Assembly: GCA_017307375.1 (NCBI GenBank) | Contig: JAFKFH010000008.1 | Location: forward strand, 310,001 to 374,000 | Origin: Alphaproteobacteria bacterium | GTDB lineage: Bacteria > Pseudomonadota > Alphaproteobacteria > Ferrovibrionales > Ferrovibrionaceae | Length of the DNA stretch: 64,000 nt | Direction: 5' to 3' | Shown here: positions 8,916-17,867 of the stretch, in pieces | How positions within the stretch are numbered: the first letter of the stretch is position 1 | Layout: each line of letters starts with the position of its first letter | The notes under the pieces: generated by a model | Told to the model about the DNA's origin: nothing | What the model saw: only the letters and a program-made list of their open reading frames with translations | Databases searched by the model: none | Program-made: the position numbers and the translations under genes

Positions 8916-9671
8916 TCACCGGATCGCCTTCTTCAGAGCCGCCATCGTCGGCTCGTCGGTCAGGTTCAACTGCAAGGCGGTCAGCGAGACATAGCCCTTG
9001 GCAACCGCGGCAATGTCGGTCCCCGGCTCGGGCTCGCCGATCTCGCGGCGGAAACCGATCCAGTAGTAGGGGAAGCCGCGCGCATCGACCCGCTTGTCCA
9101 TCACCATGTCCGACAGGTCGCGCTGGCCCTGCGTCGTCACCTTCACGCCCTGCACCGCATCGTGCATCACGTCGGGGAAGTTGATGTTCAGCAGCACGTT
9201 CTTGGGCCAGCCGGCCTTGACCAGCTTGCGGATCAGCGGCGGGGCGTGGTTCTCGGCGGTGGCCCACTTGACCGGATGGCCGAACGACAGCACCTGCGAC
9301 ATCGCGATCGCCGGCACGCCCAACAGCGTGGCCTCCATGGCCGCGGCGACCGTGCCCGAATAGGTCACGTCCTCGGCCAGGTTGGCGCCACGGTTGACGC
9401 CCGACAGCACCAGATCGGGGCGCGTACCCTTGATGATCTCGGTCAGCGCCATCAGCGTGCAGTCGGTGGGCGTCCCGTCGACGGCGAATTTCTTCTTGGA
9501 GATCTTGCGAACCCGCAGCGGCCGGCTCAGCGTCAGCGAATGCGACGCCCCGGACTGCTCTGTCTCGGGGGCGACGATCCAGACATCCTTGCTCAGCGCC
9601 TTGGCGATGCTCTCGAGCACCTTGAGCCCCGGGGCGTGGATGCCGTCGTCGTTGGTGATCAGAATGCGCAT
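8916..9671 (-). CDS. surE: 5'/3'-nucleotidase SurE
   Basis: Metal-dependent nucleoside monophosphate phosphatase, 251 residues, full family length. The N-terminal ITNDDGIHAPGL carries the metal-binding Asp pair; SGASHSLTL and the SGVNRGANLAEDVTYSGTV block carry the Ser and Asn ligands and the active-site loop. It starts 4 bases after the serS stop and ends beside the pcm start, so it is co-transcribed. SurE and Pcm are commonly linked as stress-survival functions. Confidence 0.96.
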   Translation of the reverse strand: MRILITNDDGIHAPGLKVLESIAKALSKDVWIVAPETEQSGASHSLTLSRPLRVRKISKKKFAVDGTPTDCTLMALTEIIKGTRPDLVLSGVNRGANLAEDVTYSGTVAAAMEATLLGVPAIAMSQVLSFGHPVKWATAENHAPPLIRKLVKAGWPKNVLLNINFPDVMHDAVQGVKVTTQGQRDLSDMVMDKRVDARGFPYYWIGFRREIGEPEPGTDIAAVAKGYVSLTALQLNLTDEPTMAALKKAIR

Positions 9672-9675
9672 GCGG

Positions 9676-10956
9676 TCATGCCTTCGCGATTTTCTCGAGC
9701 CCGCCCATATACGGGCGCAGCACCTCGGGAATGCGGATCGAGCCGTCCGCCTCCTGGTAATTCTCCATCACCGCGATCAGCGCCCGGCCGACCGCGACCC
9801 CGGAACCGTTGAGGGTGTGGACGAAGCGGGTCGACTTCTCACCCTTCGGGCGGCAGCGCGCCTTCATCCGGCGGGCCTGGAAATCGCCGCAGACCGAGCA
9901 GGACGAGATTTCGCGATAGGCGCTCTGGCCGGGCAACCAGACCTCGATATCGTAGGTCTTGCGTGCGCCGAAACCCATGTCGCCGGTGCAGAGCACGATG
10001 GTACGGTAAGGCAGGCCAAGCCGTTCGAGCACGGTCTCGGCGGCGCGCGTCATCCGCTCATGCTCGGCCGCCGACTGTTCCGGCGTCGTCACCGACACCA
10101 TCTCGACCTTCGGGAACTGGTGCTGGCGGATCATGCCGCGGGTGTCGCGCCCGGCGGCGCCGGCTTCCTTGCGGTAGCACGAGGTCAGCGCGGTGAAGCG
10201 CAGCGGCAGTGCCTCGTCGTCCCAGATCGCCTCGCGGGCCAGGTTGGTCAGCGGCACCTCGGCCGTCGGAATCAGCCAGAAGCCGTCCTCGGTACGGAAC
10301 TGGTCGTCGGCGAATTTGGGCAACTGCCCGGTGCCGAACATCGCATCGTCGCGCACCAGCCCGGGCGGATTGACTTCCTCGTAGCCATGCTCGCCGGTGT
10401 GCAGGTCCAGCATGAACTGGCCCAGCGCCCGCTCGAGCCGGGCCAACGCCCCCTTGAGCACCACGAAGCGCGCCCCGGACAGCTTCGAGGCCGCGGCGAA
10501 ATCCATCATGCCGAGCCCTTCGCCGAGATCGAAATGCTCGCGCGGGGTGAAGTCGAAATTGCGTGGCGCGCCGTGACGCCGCAATTCGACATTGTCCTTC
10601 TCGTCGGCCCCTTCCGGAACGTCTTCGAGCGGCAGGTTCGGGATCGCCGCCAGCAGTGTGTCGATTTCCTCGCCCAAGCGGCGATCGTCGTTCTCGCCGG
10701 CCGCGATATCGTCCTTCAGCCCGGCGACCTCGGCCATCAGCCGCGCCGCCGCTTCCTCGTCCTTGCGGCTCTTCGCGGCACCGACTTCCTTCGAGGCGGC
10801 GTTGCGCCGTGCCAGCATTTCCTGCAGCCGGGTCTGGACCTGGCGCCGACGGGCATCGAGATCGAGGATGGTCGCCGACGACGGCGACAGGCCCCGCCGG
10901 GCGCAGGCAGCATCGAAACCGGCGGGATCGTCGCGAATGAGCTTTATGTCGTGCAT
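9676..10956 (-). CDS. serS: Seryl-tRNA synthetase
   Basis: Class II aminoacyl-tRNA synthetase of 426 residues that charges tRNA-Ser. The N-terminus ([20 protein letters not shown]) leads into the long antiparallel coiled-coil arm (about 25-105) that binds the tRNA variable arm. Motif 2 ([14 protein letters not shown]) and motif 3 ([18 protein letters not shown]) are intact. It sits between tatC (18 bases upstream) and surE (4 bases downstream) in a housekeeping operon. Confidence 0.97.
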   Translation of the reverse strand: MHDIKLIRDDPAGFDAACARRGLSPSSATILDLDARRRQVQTRLQEMLARRNAASKEVGAAKSRKDEEAAARLMAEVAGLKDDIAAGENDDRRLGEEIDTLLAAIPNLPLEDVPEGADEKDNVELRRHGAPRNFDFTPREHFDLGEGLGMMDFAAASKLSGARFVVLKGALARLERALGQFMLDLHTGEHGYEEVNPPGLVRDDAMFGTGQLPKFADDQFRTEDGFWLIPTAEVPLTNLAREAIWDDEALPLRFTALTSCYRKEAGAAGRDTRGMIRQHQFPKVEMVSVTTPEQSAAEHERMTRAAETVLERLGLPYRTIVLCTGDMGFGARKTYDIEVWLPGQSAYREISSCSVCGDFQARRMKARCRPKGEKSTRFVHTLNGSGVAVGRALIAVMENYQEADGSIRIPEVLRPYMGGLEKIAKA

Positions 10957-10974
10957 GTCGGTAATCTCTTGATG

Positions 10975-11820
10975 TCAGCCGTTATCGGCATCGGCGCGGG
11001 CGATCGCGGCCTCGACTTCCGCGTCGCGCTTCTTCTGTTCCTCCAGCCGCTTCTTCTCGACCAGCCTGGCCGTCCAGATCGAAATCTCGTAGAGCAAGGC
11101 CATCGGAATGGCGAGCCCGAGCATCGAGATCGCGTCGGGCGGCGTGACGACCGCCGAGAAGATGGTCACGCCGAGGATGGCGTAGCGGCGCTTCTCGCGC
11201 AGGCCCTTCGAGGTGACGAGGCCGACCTTGGCCAGCAGCGTCAGCAGCACCGGCAGCTGGAAGGCCAGACCGAAGGCGAAGATCAGGGTCATCACGAGCG
11301 ACAGGTACTCGTTGACCTTGGCCTCCAGCACGATCGGCAGGCCGTCGTCGCCGCGCGGCACTTCGAAGCCGATGAAGAACTTCAGCGCCATCGGCATGAT
11401 CATGAAATAGACCAGCGCCCCGCCCAGGAAGAACAGGATCGGCGTGGCGACCAGGAACGGCAGGAAGGCGTGCCGCTCGTGCCGGTAGAGGCCCGGCGCG
11501 ACGAACCGGTAGAGCTGCGTTGCGATCACCGGGAAGGAAATGAAAACCGCCGACCAGAAAGCCACCTTCATATAGGTGAAGAAGGCTTCCTGTGGCGCGG
11601 TGAAGATCATCCGCCGCCCCTCGGTCGAGCCGTAGGCCACGATCAGCGGGTGCATAAGCACCTTGTAGAGGTGCGACGAGAAGTAGAAGCAGAAGACGAA
11701 GCAGATCAGGATCGCGCCGACGGACCACATCAATCGCGTGCGCAGCTCGATCAGATGATCCAGCAGCGGCATCTTCGATTGCTCGATCTCGGCCTCGTCC
11801 TCCGGGGTCGGTTGGGTCAT
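10975..11820 (-). CDS. tatC: Sec-independent protein translocase TatC
   Basis: 281 residues with six membrane helices. It has the TatC N-terminal signature [14 protein letters not shown], the conserved PLxxxxxG-like periplasmic loop ([14 protein letters not shown]), [14 protein letters not shown], and an AVVTPPD motif before the last helices. TatC binds twin-arginine signal peptides together with TatB, encoded just upstream. The last about 25 residues are charged ([16 protein letters not shown]). The third component, tatA, is not in this cluster. Confidence 0.97.
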   Translation of the reverse strand: MTQPTPEDEAEIEQSKMPLLDHLIELRTRLMWSVGAILICFVFCFYFSSHLYKVLMHPLIVAYGSTEGRRMIFTAPQEAFFTYMKVAFWSAVFISFPVIATQLYRFVAPGLYRHERHAFLPFLVATPILFFLGGALVYFMIMPMALKFFIGFEVPRGDDGLPIVLEAKVNEYLSLVMTLIFAFGLAFQLPVLLTLLAKVGLVTSKGLREKRRYAILGVTIFSAVVTPPDAISMLGLAIPMALLYEISIWTARLVEKKRLEEQKKRDAEVEAAIARADADNG

Positions 11821-11833
11821 CGACAGCTATACT

Positions 11834-12340
11834 CTAGGCTTGGCCCAAGGGCTTGTTGACGGGCGGTTCGGATGCCGGCGCGGCGGCCGGATCGGGCTTG
11901 GGCGCAACGACGGACGTCGTATCGACAGGCATCGTCTCGACGACCGGATAGCTCGGCTCGGGCAAAGCCGGCGGCGCGGCCTGGGCAACGTCGGACGTCA
12001 CCGTGTCGGCGGGCCGGAAGTCGCCCATCGGTTCGGGCCCCGAGTCGCGGGCGATATCGGAGACGTCGAGCGACTTGGCGAGCGACCCGCCCGGGTCGAT
12101 CGATTCCTTGACTTCGCGACCGATGGTGTTGCCGACATCCGAGACATCGGTGAGGCTCTTCTTCAGTTCGTCGAGCTCGGCTTGGCGGACCATGTCGTCC
12201 AGGCCGGACTGAAATTCGCGGGCCAGTTCGCGCGCCTTGCCGATGTAGATGCTGACCGCACGCAGGACCTTCGGCAGATCCTTCGGCCCGATGACCAGCA
12301 GCGCCAGCACGCCGATAATGAGAATCTCGGACCAGGAAAT
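11834..12340 (-). CDS. tatB: Sec-independent protein translocase TatB, probable AUU start
   Basis: The TatB core VIGPKDLPKVLRAV, amphipathic helix and a Pro/Ala-rich tail are clear. A start at the GTG at 12310 would leave only MLALLVIGPKD and remove most of the single membrane helix. Upstream codons in the same frame read ISWSEILIIG, matching the usual WSEILxxxVxALLVIGPKDLP of TatB, but no ATG, GTG or TTG occurs before the stop codon at 12392-12394. An ATT at 12338-12340 lies 7 bases after GAGGG and gives 168 residues with an intact helix. I propose AUU as the start; GTG 12310 is the alternative. First gene of the tatBC-serS-surE-pcm run. Confidence 0.85.
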   Translation of the reverse strand: MSWSEILIIGVLALLVIGPKDLPKVLRAVSIYIGKARELAREFQSGLDDMVRQAELDELKKSLTDVSDVGNTIGREVKESIDPGGSLAKSLDVSDIARDSGPEPMGDFRPADTVTSDVAQAAPPALPEPSYPVVETMPVDTTSVVAPKPDPAAAPASEPPVNKPLGQA

Positions 12341-12600
12341 GACACGACCCTCTGCACTTGCGGCCAGCGGGGCCGCGTTGAAGCGGGCGCATTATGGACA
12401 AAAGGGTTGGACGCCGCAATGCAGCGTGCCGAAGCGGCTGGAACAGGTGTTTGAGCCGCCGCGAGGATCGTTACGGCCCTGTCCCCGGACATCGGCTTTC
12501 GCTTGCTGACAGCGCGCGTCATCGTTGCGCATTGCACGGACACCCAAACCGCCGATAAGCTGCGTGATCAGCAACCTGCCGCGCGTGAGGCCTCGCACCC

Positions 12601-14184
12601 ATGTCCGCTCCGGTTTCCGGCCCGCTGGCCGGGCGCTCCCTCCGAACCAGCCTGCTGGTCGTCCTGGGCCTGCTTGCCGCCATGCTGGTGGCCAAGCTGA
12701 TCTGGACCGGCTATTCGTCGCTCGCCCGCTATCAGACGGTTTCCAAGCTCGCCGCCAACCCGGCCGCCGCAGCCCAGCTGACGCCGGAAAATCCGCTTTA
12801 TGCCCTCCAGCTGGGGCCGAGCTGGCGGGCGCCAGCCGGCCGCGAGACCCCGGCGCAACGGCTGGCCTCGTCGGCGCTGATTGACGTGGTCTTCGACGGC
12901 GCGGTCCTCGCCTTCAGCCTGCTGGTCGCGCTGGCCGGACTCGTCGTGGTGCAGGGACGGGTGATCGCGCCGCTGTCGCGGTTGAGCGGCGCAGTCGACC
13001 GACTCGCCGCCGGCGATCTGAGCGTGGCGATTCCCGGCCGCGAGCGCGGCGACGAAATCGGGACGGTCGCCCGCACCCTCGAACACCTGAAGGAACAGGC
13101 GCTGGCGAACCGCCGCCTGGAGGCCGAGGCGGAGGCCGCCCGGCAAGCCGCCGCGCGGGCCGAGCATGATCGCCTGCAGCGCGAGCAGGAAGCCGAGGCC
13201 GCACGGCTGCGTCATGAGGCCGAGGCCGCCGCCGCCGAAGCCCGGCGCCAGCGCGAGGCGGCCGAAGCCGAGCTGCGCAGCGCCGCCGAGCGCAATGCCG
13301 CCGAGGCCGCGGCGCGCGATGCCGCCGAACAGCGCCGCCGCGAGGCGATGACCAACCTGGCCTCGGAATTCGAACGCACGGTGGGCGGCGTCGTCGACCG
13401 CGTCGGGTCGTCGGCTGCGGCCATGCAGCAGACCGCGACCACGATGTCGGATATCGCCGTCGAGACGGCACGGCAAAGCCGCGCGGCCGCCGACGCGACC
13501 GAGGCGACGGCCGGCAACGTCCAGACCGTGGCCGCGGCAACCGAGGAATTGTCGGCGTCGATCAACGAGATTTCGGGCCAGGTCGCCTCGTCGGCGCGGG
13601 TGGCGCAGGAAGCGGTCGCCCAGGCCGAGGCGACCGACGGGATCGTCCGCGGCATGGCCGAGGCCGCCGACAAGATCGGCGCCGTGGTCAATCTGATCAC
13701 CAAGATCGCCGAGCAGACCAACCTGCTGGCCCTGAACGCGACGATCGAGGCGGCCCGAGCCGGTGATGCGGGCAAAGGCTTCGCCGTCGTCGCCGGCGAG
13801 GTCAAGACGCTCGCCACTCAGACCGCCAAGGCAACCGACGAGATCAGCCAGCTGGTCGCCGGCGTCCAGGCCACCTCGCGCGACGCGGTCGAAGCGATCC
13901 ACGCGATCGGGGGCATCATCGGCCGGATCGACGAGATCTCCGGCTCGATCGCCGCCGCGGTCGAGGAACAGGGGGCGGCCACCCGCGCGATCGCGCGCAA
14001 CGTCGAGGATGCCGCCAGGGGCGCGACCCAGGCGTCACACGGGGTCGACGCGGTCAACCGTTCGGCCGACCAGTCCGGCCAGGCGGCGGCCGACGTGCTG
14101 GGCGCAGCGCGCGACCAGGCCGCCCAGGCTGAGTTGCTGCGGAAGGAAGTGGCGAGGTTCGTGGCCGAGGTGCGGCGCGCCTGA
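12601..14184 (+). CDS. Methyl-accepting chemotaxis protein
   Basis: 527 residues. Two membrane helices (about 16-36 and 100-120) flank a very small periplasmic loop of about 60 residues with no recognisable ligand domain. A HAMP domain follows (RVIAPLSRLSGAVDRLAAGDL, about 118-170), then an unusually long Ala/Glu/Arg-rich coiled coil (about 165-255), then the MCP signalling domain with the conserved hairpin tip EQTNLLALNATIEAARAG and GFAVVAGEVKTLA. It signals to CheA/CheW. The stop is 8 bases from the convergent ctaA stop. The tiny periplasmic part suggests sensing of a membrane or cytoplasmic cue (inference). Confidence 0.93.
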   Translation: MSAPVSGPLAGRSLRTSLLVVLGLLAAMLVAKLIWTGYSSLARYQTVSKLAANPAAAAQLTPENPLYALQLGPSWRAPAGRETPAQRLASSALIDVVFDGAVLAFSLLVALAGLVVVQGRVIAPLSRLSGAVDRLAAGDLSVAIPGRERGDEIGTVARTLEHLKEQALANRRLEAEAEAARQAAARAEHDRLQREQEAEAARLRHEAEAAAAEARRQREAAEAELRSAAERNAAEAAARDAAEQRRREAMTNLASEFERTVGGVVDRVGSSAAAMQQTATTMSDIAVETARQSRAAADATEATAGNVQTVAAATEELSASINEISGQVASSARVAQEAVAQAEATDGIVRGMAEAADKIGAVVNLITKIAEQTNLLALNATIEAARAGDAGKGFAVVAGEVKTLATQTAKATDEISQLVAGVQATSRDAVEAIHAIGGIIGRIDEISGSIAAAVEEQGAATRAIARNVEDAARGATQASHGVDAVNRSADQSGQAAADVLGAARDQAAQAELLRKEVARFVAEVRRA

Positions 14185-14192
14185 GCCGCGGA

Positions 14193-15251
14193 TCAGTGGC
14201 TGCGCACCCGGTGCAGCAGCCACAACAGCGTCGTCAGCACGACCACGGCGCCTCCCTGGTGGGCGACGCCGAGCGAGACCGGCACGACCTCGATCAGCGT
14301 GATGATGCCGAGCATGAATTGCGCGACGACCGCCAGCGCCACCATGGCGGCCGGCCGCCGCAACCCGAGCGCGGCGGCGCGCCAGGCGGCAACCAGCGCG
14401 AGAATGACGACGACCCAGGCGAAGCTGCGATGCTGGAACTGCACCATCGTGATGTTCTCGAAGAAATTGAGCCACCACGGGGACTGCATGAACAGATGGC
14501 CCGGTATCAGGTCACCATCCATCAGCGGCCAGGTGTTGTAGGTCAGCCCGGCGCGCAGCCCGGCGACGAACGCGCCGAGCACGACCTGGATTCCGGCCGC
14601 GGCGAGGGCCGCCCAGATCCATTGGCCGGCGCGACGATGGGCCGGATCGCCGGGCGCCTCGTCGCGGGGATCGAACAGTCCCCAGGCCGTCCACAGCAGG
14701 GCCAGGTAGATCAGGATGGCCAGCGACAGATGTGCGGCCAGCCGATAGTGACTGACCGCCGGGCGGTCGACCAGGCCCGACGCGACCATGAACCAGCCGA
14801 GCGCACCCTGCATGCCGCCGAGAAAGAACAGCACGGCCAGCTTGGGGATCAACGCGCGCTCGACGCGCCCCAGCAACAGGAACGCGACGAACGGCAAGGC
14901 GAAGGCAAAGCCGATGAGGCGGCCGAGCAGCCGGTGGCCCCACTCCCACCAGTAGATTTCCTTGAACTCGTCAAGGCTCATGCCCTTGTTGACCTGCTGG
15001 TACTGGGGCGAAGTCCGATACTTGTCGAACTCGACCATCCAGTCCTGCTGGTCCATCGGCGGCAGTGCACCGGTGACCGGCCGCCAATCGACGATCGACA
15101 AGCCTGATTCAGTCAGCCGGGTCGCACCGCCGACCATGACCATGACGAAGATCAGCCCGGCGACGGCAAGCAGCCAGAAAGCGATCTGCCGGCGGTTGCG
15201 GGGGGACAGCGCGGCACGGGCGGCGGCGGCTGAACCGGGGACGAAGGCCAC
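14193..15251 (-). CDS. ctaA: Heme A synthase (CtaA/COX15)
   Basis: Inner-membrane monooxygenase-like enzyme of 352 residues that converts heme O to heme A for cytochrome aa3 oxidase. Eight membrane helices are apparent. The expected heme-ligand histidines are visible: EWGHRLLGR, SHYRLAAHLS, QFQHRSFAW and GVAHQGGAV. GGATRLTESGLSIVDWRP is the COX15 signature near the N-terminus. It lies 40 bases after the flagellar-rod-like gene on the same strand and probably shares its transcript. Confidence 0.95.
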   Translation of the reverse strand: MAFVPGSAAAARAALSPRNRRQIAFWLLAVAGLIFVMVMVGGATRLTESGLSIVDWRPVTGALPPMDQQDWMVEFDKYRTSPQYQQVNKGMSLDEFKEIYWWEWGHRLLGRLIGFAFALPFVAFLLLGRVERALIPKLAVLFFLGGMQGALGWFMVASGLVDRPAVSHYRLAAHLSLAILIYLALLWTAWGLFDPRDEAPGDPAHRRAGQWIWAALAAAGIQVVLGAFVAGLRAGLTYNTWPLMDGDLIPGHLFMQSPWWLNFFENITMVQFQHRSFAWVVVILALVAAWRAAALGLRRPAAMVALAVVAQFMLGIITLIEVVPVSLGVAHQGGAVVVLTTLLWLLHRVRSH

Positions 15252-15290
15252 TGCGAAGTCTCCGAAATAATCGGGCTGGAGGCGTTCAGG

Positions 15291-15710
15291 TCACGCCTTC
15301 TGGTCGATCAATTGCTTCAGCATGTCGTCGGCCGTACGAAAACTGGCCAGGTTGGCCTTGTAGGCGGAATCCGCCGAAATCAGGTTGGTGGCCTGTTCGG
15401 CCAGGTCGACGTTCGGGGTCTCGACCTCGCCGTTTTCGTTGGCGAACGAACTGGTGGGATCGTAACGCAGCAAGGTCGGCGGAGATACCAGGCGGGCTTG
15501 CGCCTGGACGCCCTGCCCGCCCGCACCGCTGACGTTCACCGCAGACTGCGCTTGGTAGGCGGCCCCCTCGCCGGTCGCACCGGCAGCGGCGGCGCCCGGG
15601 CGGCCGGTCGTCGTCAGGTTGGCAATGTTGTTGGCTGTCACCGCGGCGCCGTAGGCCGCGGCACCCAGGCCGGAAAGCGCGCTGTTCAGTGCCCCTATCA
15701 TGGGCGACAC
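15291..15710 (-). CDS. Orphan flagellar basal-body-rod-like (FlgC-type) protein
   Basis: 139 residues. The N-terminus (LNSALSGLGAAAYGAAVTANNIAN) matches the flagellar rod/hook N-terminal helix with its ANNIANxxT pattern, and the C-terminus (VETPNVDLAEQATNLISADSAYKANLASFRTADDMLKQLID) matches the rod C-terminal helix of FlgC. The middle is a short Ala/Gly-rich, low-complexity linker instead of the FlgC core. No other flagellar genes are nearby; it sits upstream of ctaA. It could be a divergent FlgC or a rod-like relic. Confidence 0.75.
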   Translation of the reverse strand: MSPMIGALNSALSGLGAAAYGAAVTANNIANLTTTGRPGAAAAGATGEGAAYQAQSAVNVSGAGGQGVQAQARLVSPPTLLRYDPTSSFANENGEVETPNVDLAEQATNLISADSAYKANLASFRTADDMLKQLIDQKA

Positions 15711-15770
15711 TATGCGCCCGAATCAGCCCAGTGTCCAACCGCCCTCGCCCCGCAAAACGGAGGATCAGCC

Positions 15771-16139
15771 ATGCTTCTGGTGCCGACCTATGTCGCTGCC
15801 AGCCCGATTCACGGCATCGGTTGTTATGCTGCCCGTGCCATTCCCGCCGGCACAGTGATCTGGCGCTTCCAGCCCGGCGTCGACCAGGTGATCCCGGAGG
15901 CGGTCGTCGATGCCCTGGCAGAACCTGCCCTCGGCTTCATCCATCGCTACGCGTATCGCACGCCGCAGATACCCGGCGGATGGGTCCTGCCGTTCGACCA
16001 CACCCGTTTCATCAACCACGACGACAACCCGAACACCGACAATACCGAGGCCGAGACCCGCACCCTTCGCGACATTGCCGAAGGCGAAGAGATCACCTGC
16101 AACTACAACGAATTCACCGACGATACCGAGTTCGTCTGA
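15771..16139 (+). CDS. Short SET-domain protein (putative protein lysine methyltransferase)
   Basis: The ATG follows GGAGG with 7-base spacing and gives 122 residues, essentially a bare SET domain. SET motifs are in order: GIGCYAARAIPAGTVIW near the N-terminus, the SAM-binding FINHDDNPN (about 82-90), and the catalytic-type GEEITCNYNEF near the C-terminus, in which the final Tyr of the usual [E]xxxxY motif is kept. No post-SET cysteine cluster is present. It is followed 2 bases later by the dehydrogenase gene. The substrate is unknown; small bacterial SET proteins are usually unstudied. Confidence 0.85.
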   Translation: MLLVPTYVAASPIHGIGCYAARAIPAGTVIWRFQPGVDQVIPEAVVDALAEPALGFIHRYAYRTPQIPGGWVLPFDHTRFINHDDNPNTDNTEAETRTLRDIAEGEEITCNYNEFTDDTEFV

Positions 16140-16141
16140 CG

Positions 16142-17113
16142 ATGAGCCGCAAGGTCCTCGTCTCGACCCGCTTCTTCGATCCAGGCACCGAAGCCTTGCT
16201 GCGCGAGCATGGCTGCGAGGTCGTGCGCACGGGACTACCCGACGACGTCCAGGACGATACCCTCGACGGCGCAACCCTGGCCCGCCTGCTCGACGGCGCC
16301 GCAGGCTGGATCGTCGGGCTGGTGCCCGTCACCCGCGACCTGCTGGTTGCCCATCCCGGTCTGAAGGTCGTCGCCCGGCGCGGCGTCGGTTTCAACAATA
16401 TCGACGTCGAAGCCGCCAGGGCGCTCGGCCGCGTGGTGACCATCGCGCCCGGCGGCAACGAGGCCTCGGTCGCCGACCATGCCGTCGGGATGATGCTGAA
16501 CCTCGCCAAGCGGCTGCGCGAGGGCCATCTTGCGATGCAGAACGGGCGATGGACGCCGCTGGTCTCGAGCGAACTCTACGAGAAGACCGTGGGATTGATC
16601 GGGTTCGGGCGCATCGCGCGGGCCGTAGCGCGCCGCCTTGCCGGATTCGATGTGCGGATCCTCGCCCATACGCCGGTGCCGGACAGTACCGCCGGGATCG
16701 AGTTCGTCGACCTGCCGACGCTTCTCGCCCACAGCGATGTCGTGACCCTGCATCTGCCGCTGACGGCAGCGACACGGCACCTGATCAATGCGGAAACCAT
16801 CGCCCGGATGAAGCCGGGTGCCGTCGTCATCAATACGTCCCGCGGCGGCCTGATCGACGAAGCCGCGCTGCTCGAGGCCCTGCGGTCGGGCCGGCTTGGC
16901 GGCGCCGGGCTCGATGTCTTCGAGAAGGAAGCGGATCCGGCGGGCCGCCCCGATATCCTGAAACTGCTGGCCCTGCCCACTGTGATCGGCACAGCCCATG
17001 GCGCCGGTTCGAGCAACGAAGGGCTTGTCCGCACCAATCGGATCGCCGCCCGGACGGTGATCGACGTGCTGGACGGACGGCGCCCCGCCGCCCCGTGTAT
17101 CGTTGTCGGGTAG
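16142..17113 (+). CDS. D-2-hydroxyacid dehydrogenase (phosphoglycerate dehydrogenase-like)
   Basis: 323 residues, NAD-dependent oxidoreductase acting on D-2-hydroxy acids. The Rossmann motif is GLIGFGRIARAVARRL (about 148-163). The catalytic Arg lies in INTSRGGLIDE together with the Glu nearby, and the catalytic His in GTAHGAGSSNE. No C-terminal ACT domain is present, unlike long SerA. It begins 2 bases after the SET-gene stop, so the two are co-transcribed. The natural substrate is not determined by sequence. Confidence 0.9.
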   Translation: MSRKVLVSTRFFDPGTEALLREHGCEVVRTGLPDDVQDDTLDGATLARLLDGAAGWIVGLVPVTRDLLVAHPGLKVVARRGVGFNNIDVEAARALGRVVTIAPGGNEASVADHAVGMMLNLAKRLREGHLAMQNGRWTPLVSSELYEKTVGLIGFGRIARAVARRLAGFDVRILAHTPVPDSTAGIEFVDLPTLLAHSDVVTLHLPLTAATRHLINAETIARMKPGAVVINTSRGGLIDEAALLEALRSGRLGGAGLDVFEKEADPAGRPDILKLLALPTVIGTAHGAGSSNEGLVRTNRIAARTVIDVLDGRRPAAPCIVVG

Positions 17114-17125
17114 CGGCGCGCCCGG

Positions 17126-17143
17126 AACGGTATGAATACCGTT
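17126..17143. promoter_or_regulatory. Putative S24-repressor operator O1
   Basis: AACGGTATGAATACCGTT is a perfect inverted repeat with 8-bp arms around a 2-base centre, 34 bases before the repressor ATG. It overlaps a possible -35 (TTCTAC 17143-17148), with a possible -10 CATAGT at 17166-17171. Its core GGTATnnATACC recurs at 17866-17883. Probable autoregulatory site. Confidence 0.7.
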
Positions 17144-17177
17144 TCTACAGCGGTGCCAAAAGCGCCATAGTTGGACG

Positions 17178-17867
17178 ATGTCCTTGCTGATCGAGCGGAT
17201 CCGGGCGCGGCTCGACGCCCTTGGCCTGAAACCCGCAACGGCGGCACGCGCCGCGGGGCTTCATCCCGACTATCTGCGCAACATCCTGGAAGGCAAGTCG
17301 CTGTCACCGCGGGCCGACAAGCTGGCGCAGCTCGCCCGCGCGCTACGGTGTGACTTGCCTTATCTGCTGGGACAGGACCCGGCGCCACACTATGCCGCAG
17401 TCGGATCAATCCCCCGGCCGTTGCGCGAGGAACCGGAGCCGTTCGGTCACGCGCCCATGCCAGGCGCGAGCGACGAGGAAATGCCGGTCTATGCCTCGCG
17501 CGAAGCCGCGCCTGGCGGATTCATCGTCGATTGGCAGCCGGTCGAGTACGTCCGCCGGCCGGCGCCATTGATACGTGTGCGGGATGCCTTCGGCCTCTAC
17601 ATGATCGGCACCGCGATGAGTCCGAGATACGAGCCCGGCGATCTGCTGTTGATTCATCCGGCGCGACCACCGGCAACGCGGGATCACGTCCTCGCCCTCT
17701 CGGGCACAGGGCCCGGCTCTGCCGCCGCCATCGTCGGCCGCTATCTGGGGCGCGACGAGGCCGGCAGGATCGAACTCGACCACTATGAACCCGGCCATCC
17801 GCCAACCCGTCTGCAACCGGAGTGGCATGCCCGGGTGATCGTCGGCGCCTACGAAGGTCGGCGGTAG
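17178..17867 (+). CDS. HTH/S24-type (LexA/CI-like) transcriptional regulator
   Basis: 229 residues. The N-terminal XRE-like HTH (about 5-62, KPATAARAAGLHPDYLRNILEGK) is followed by a linker and an S24 peptidase-like domain (about 115-229). The nucleophile Ser148 is present in GTAMSPRYEPGDLL. The expected catalytic Lys, normally in an alVKRl motif, is replaced: the sequence reads AIVGRYL with Gly187. Self-cleavage is therefore doubtful. Two matching palindromes flank the gene. It is probably an autoregulated repressor that also controls the downstream lipoprotein. The absence of phage genes nearby argues against a prophage repressor. Confidence 0.85.
   Translation: MSLLIERIRARLDALGLKPATAARAAGLHPDYLRNILEGKSLSPRADKLAQLARALRCDLPYLLGQDPAPHYAAVGSIPRPLREEPEPFGHAPMPGASDEEMPVYASREAAPGGFIVDWQPVEYVRRPAPLIRVRDAFGLYMIGTAMSPRYEPGDLLLIHPARPPATRDHVLALSGTGPGSAAAIVGRYLGRDEAGRIELDHYEPGHPPTRLQPEWHARVIVGAYEGRR

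Noticed and set aside
9382-11859. Plus-strand open frame of about 825 codons opposite surE, serS and tatC
   Set aside because: Antisense to three housekeeping genes; low-complexity charged translation with no domain.
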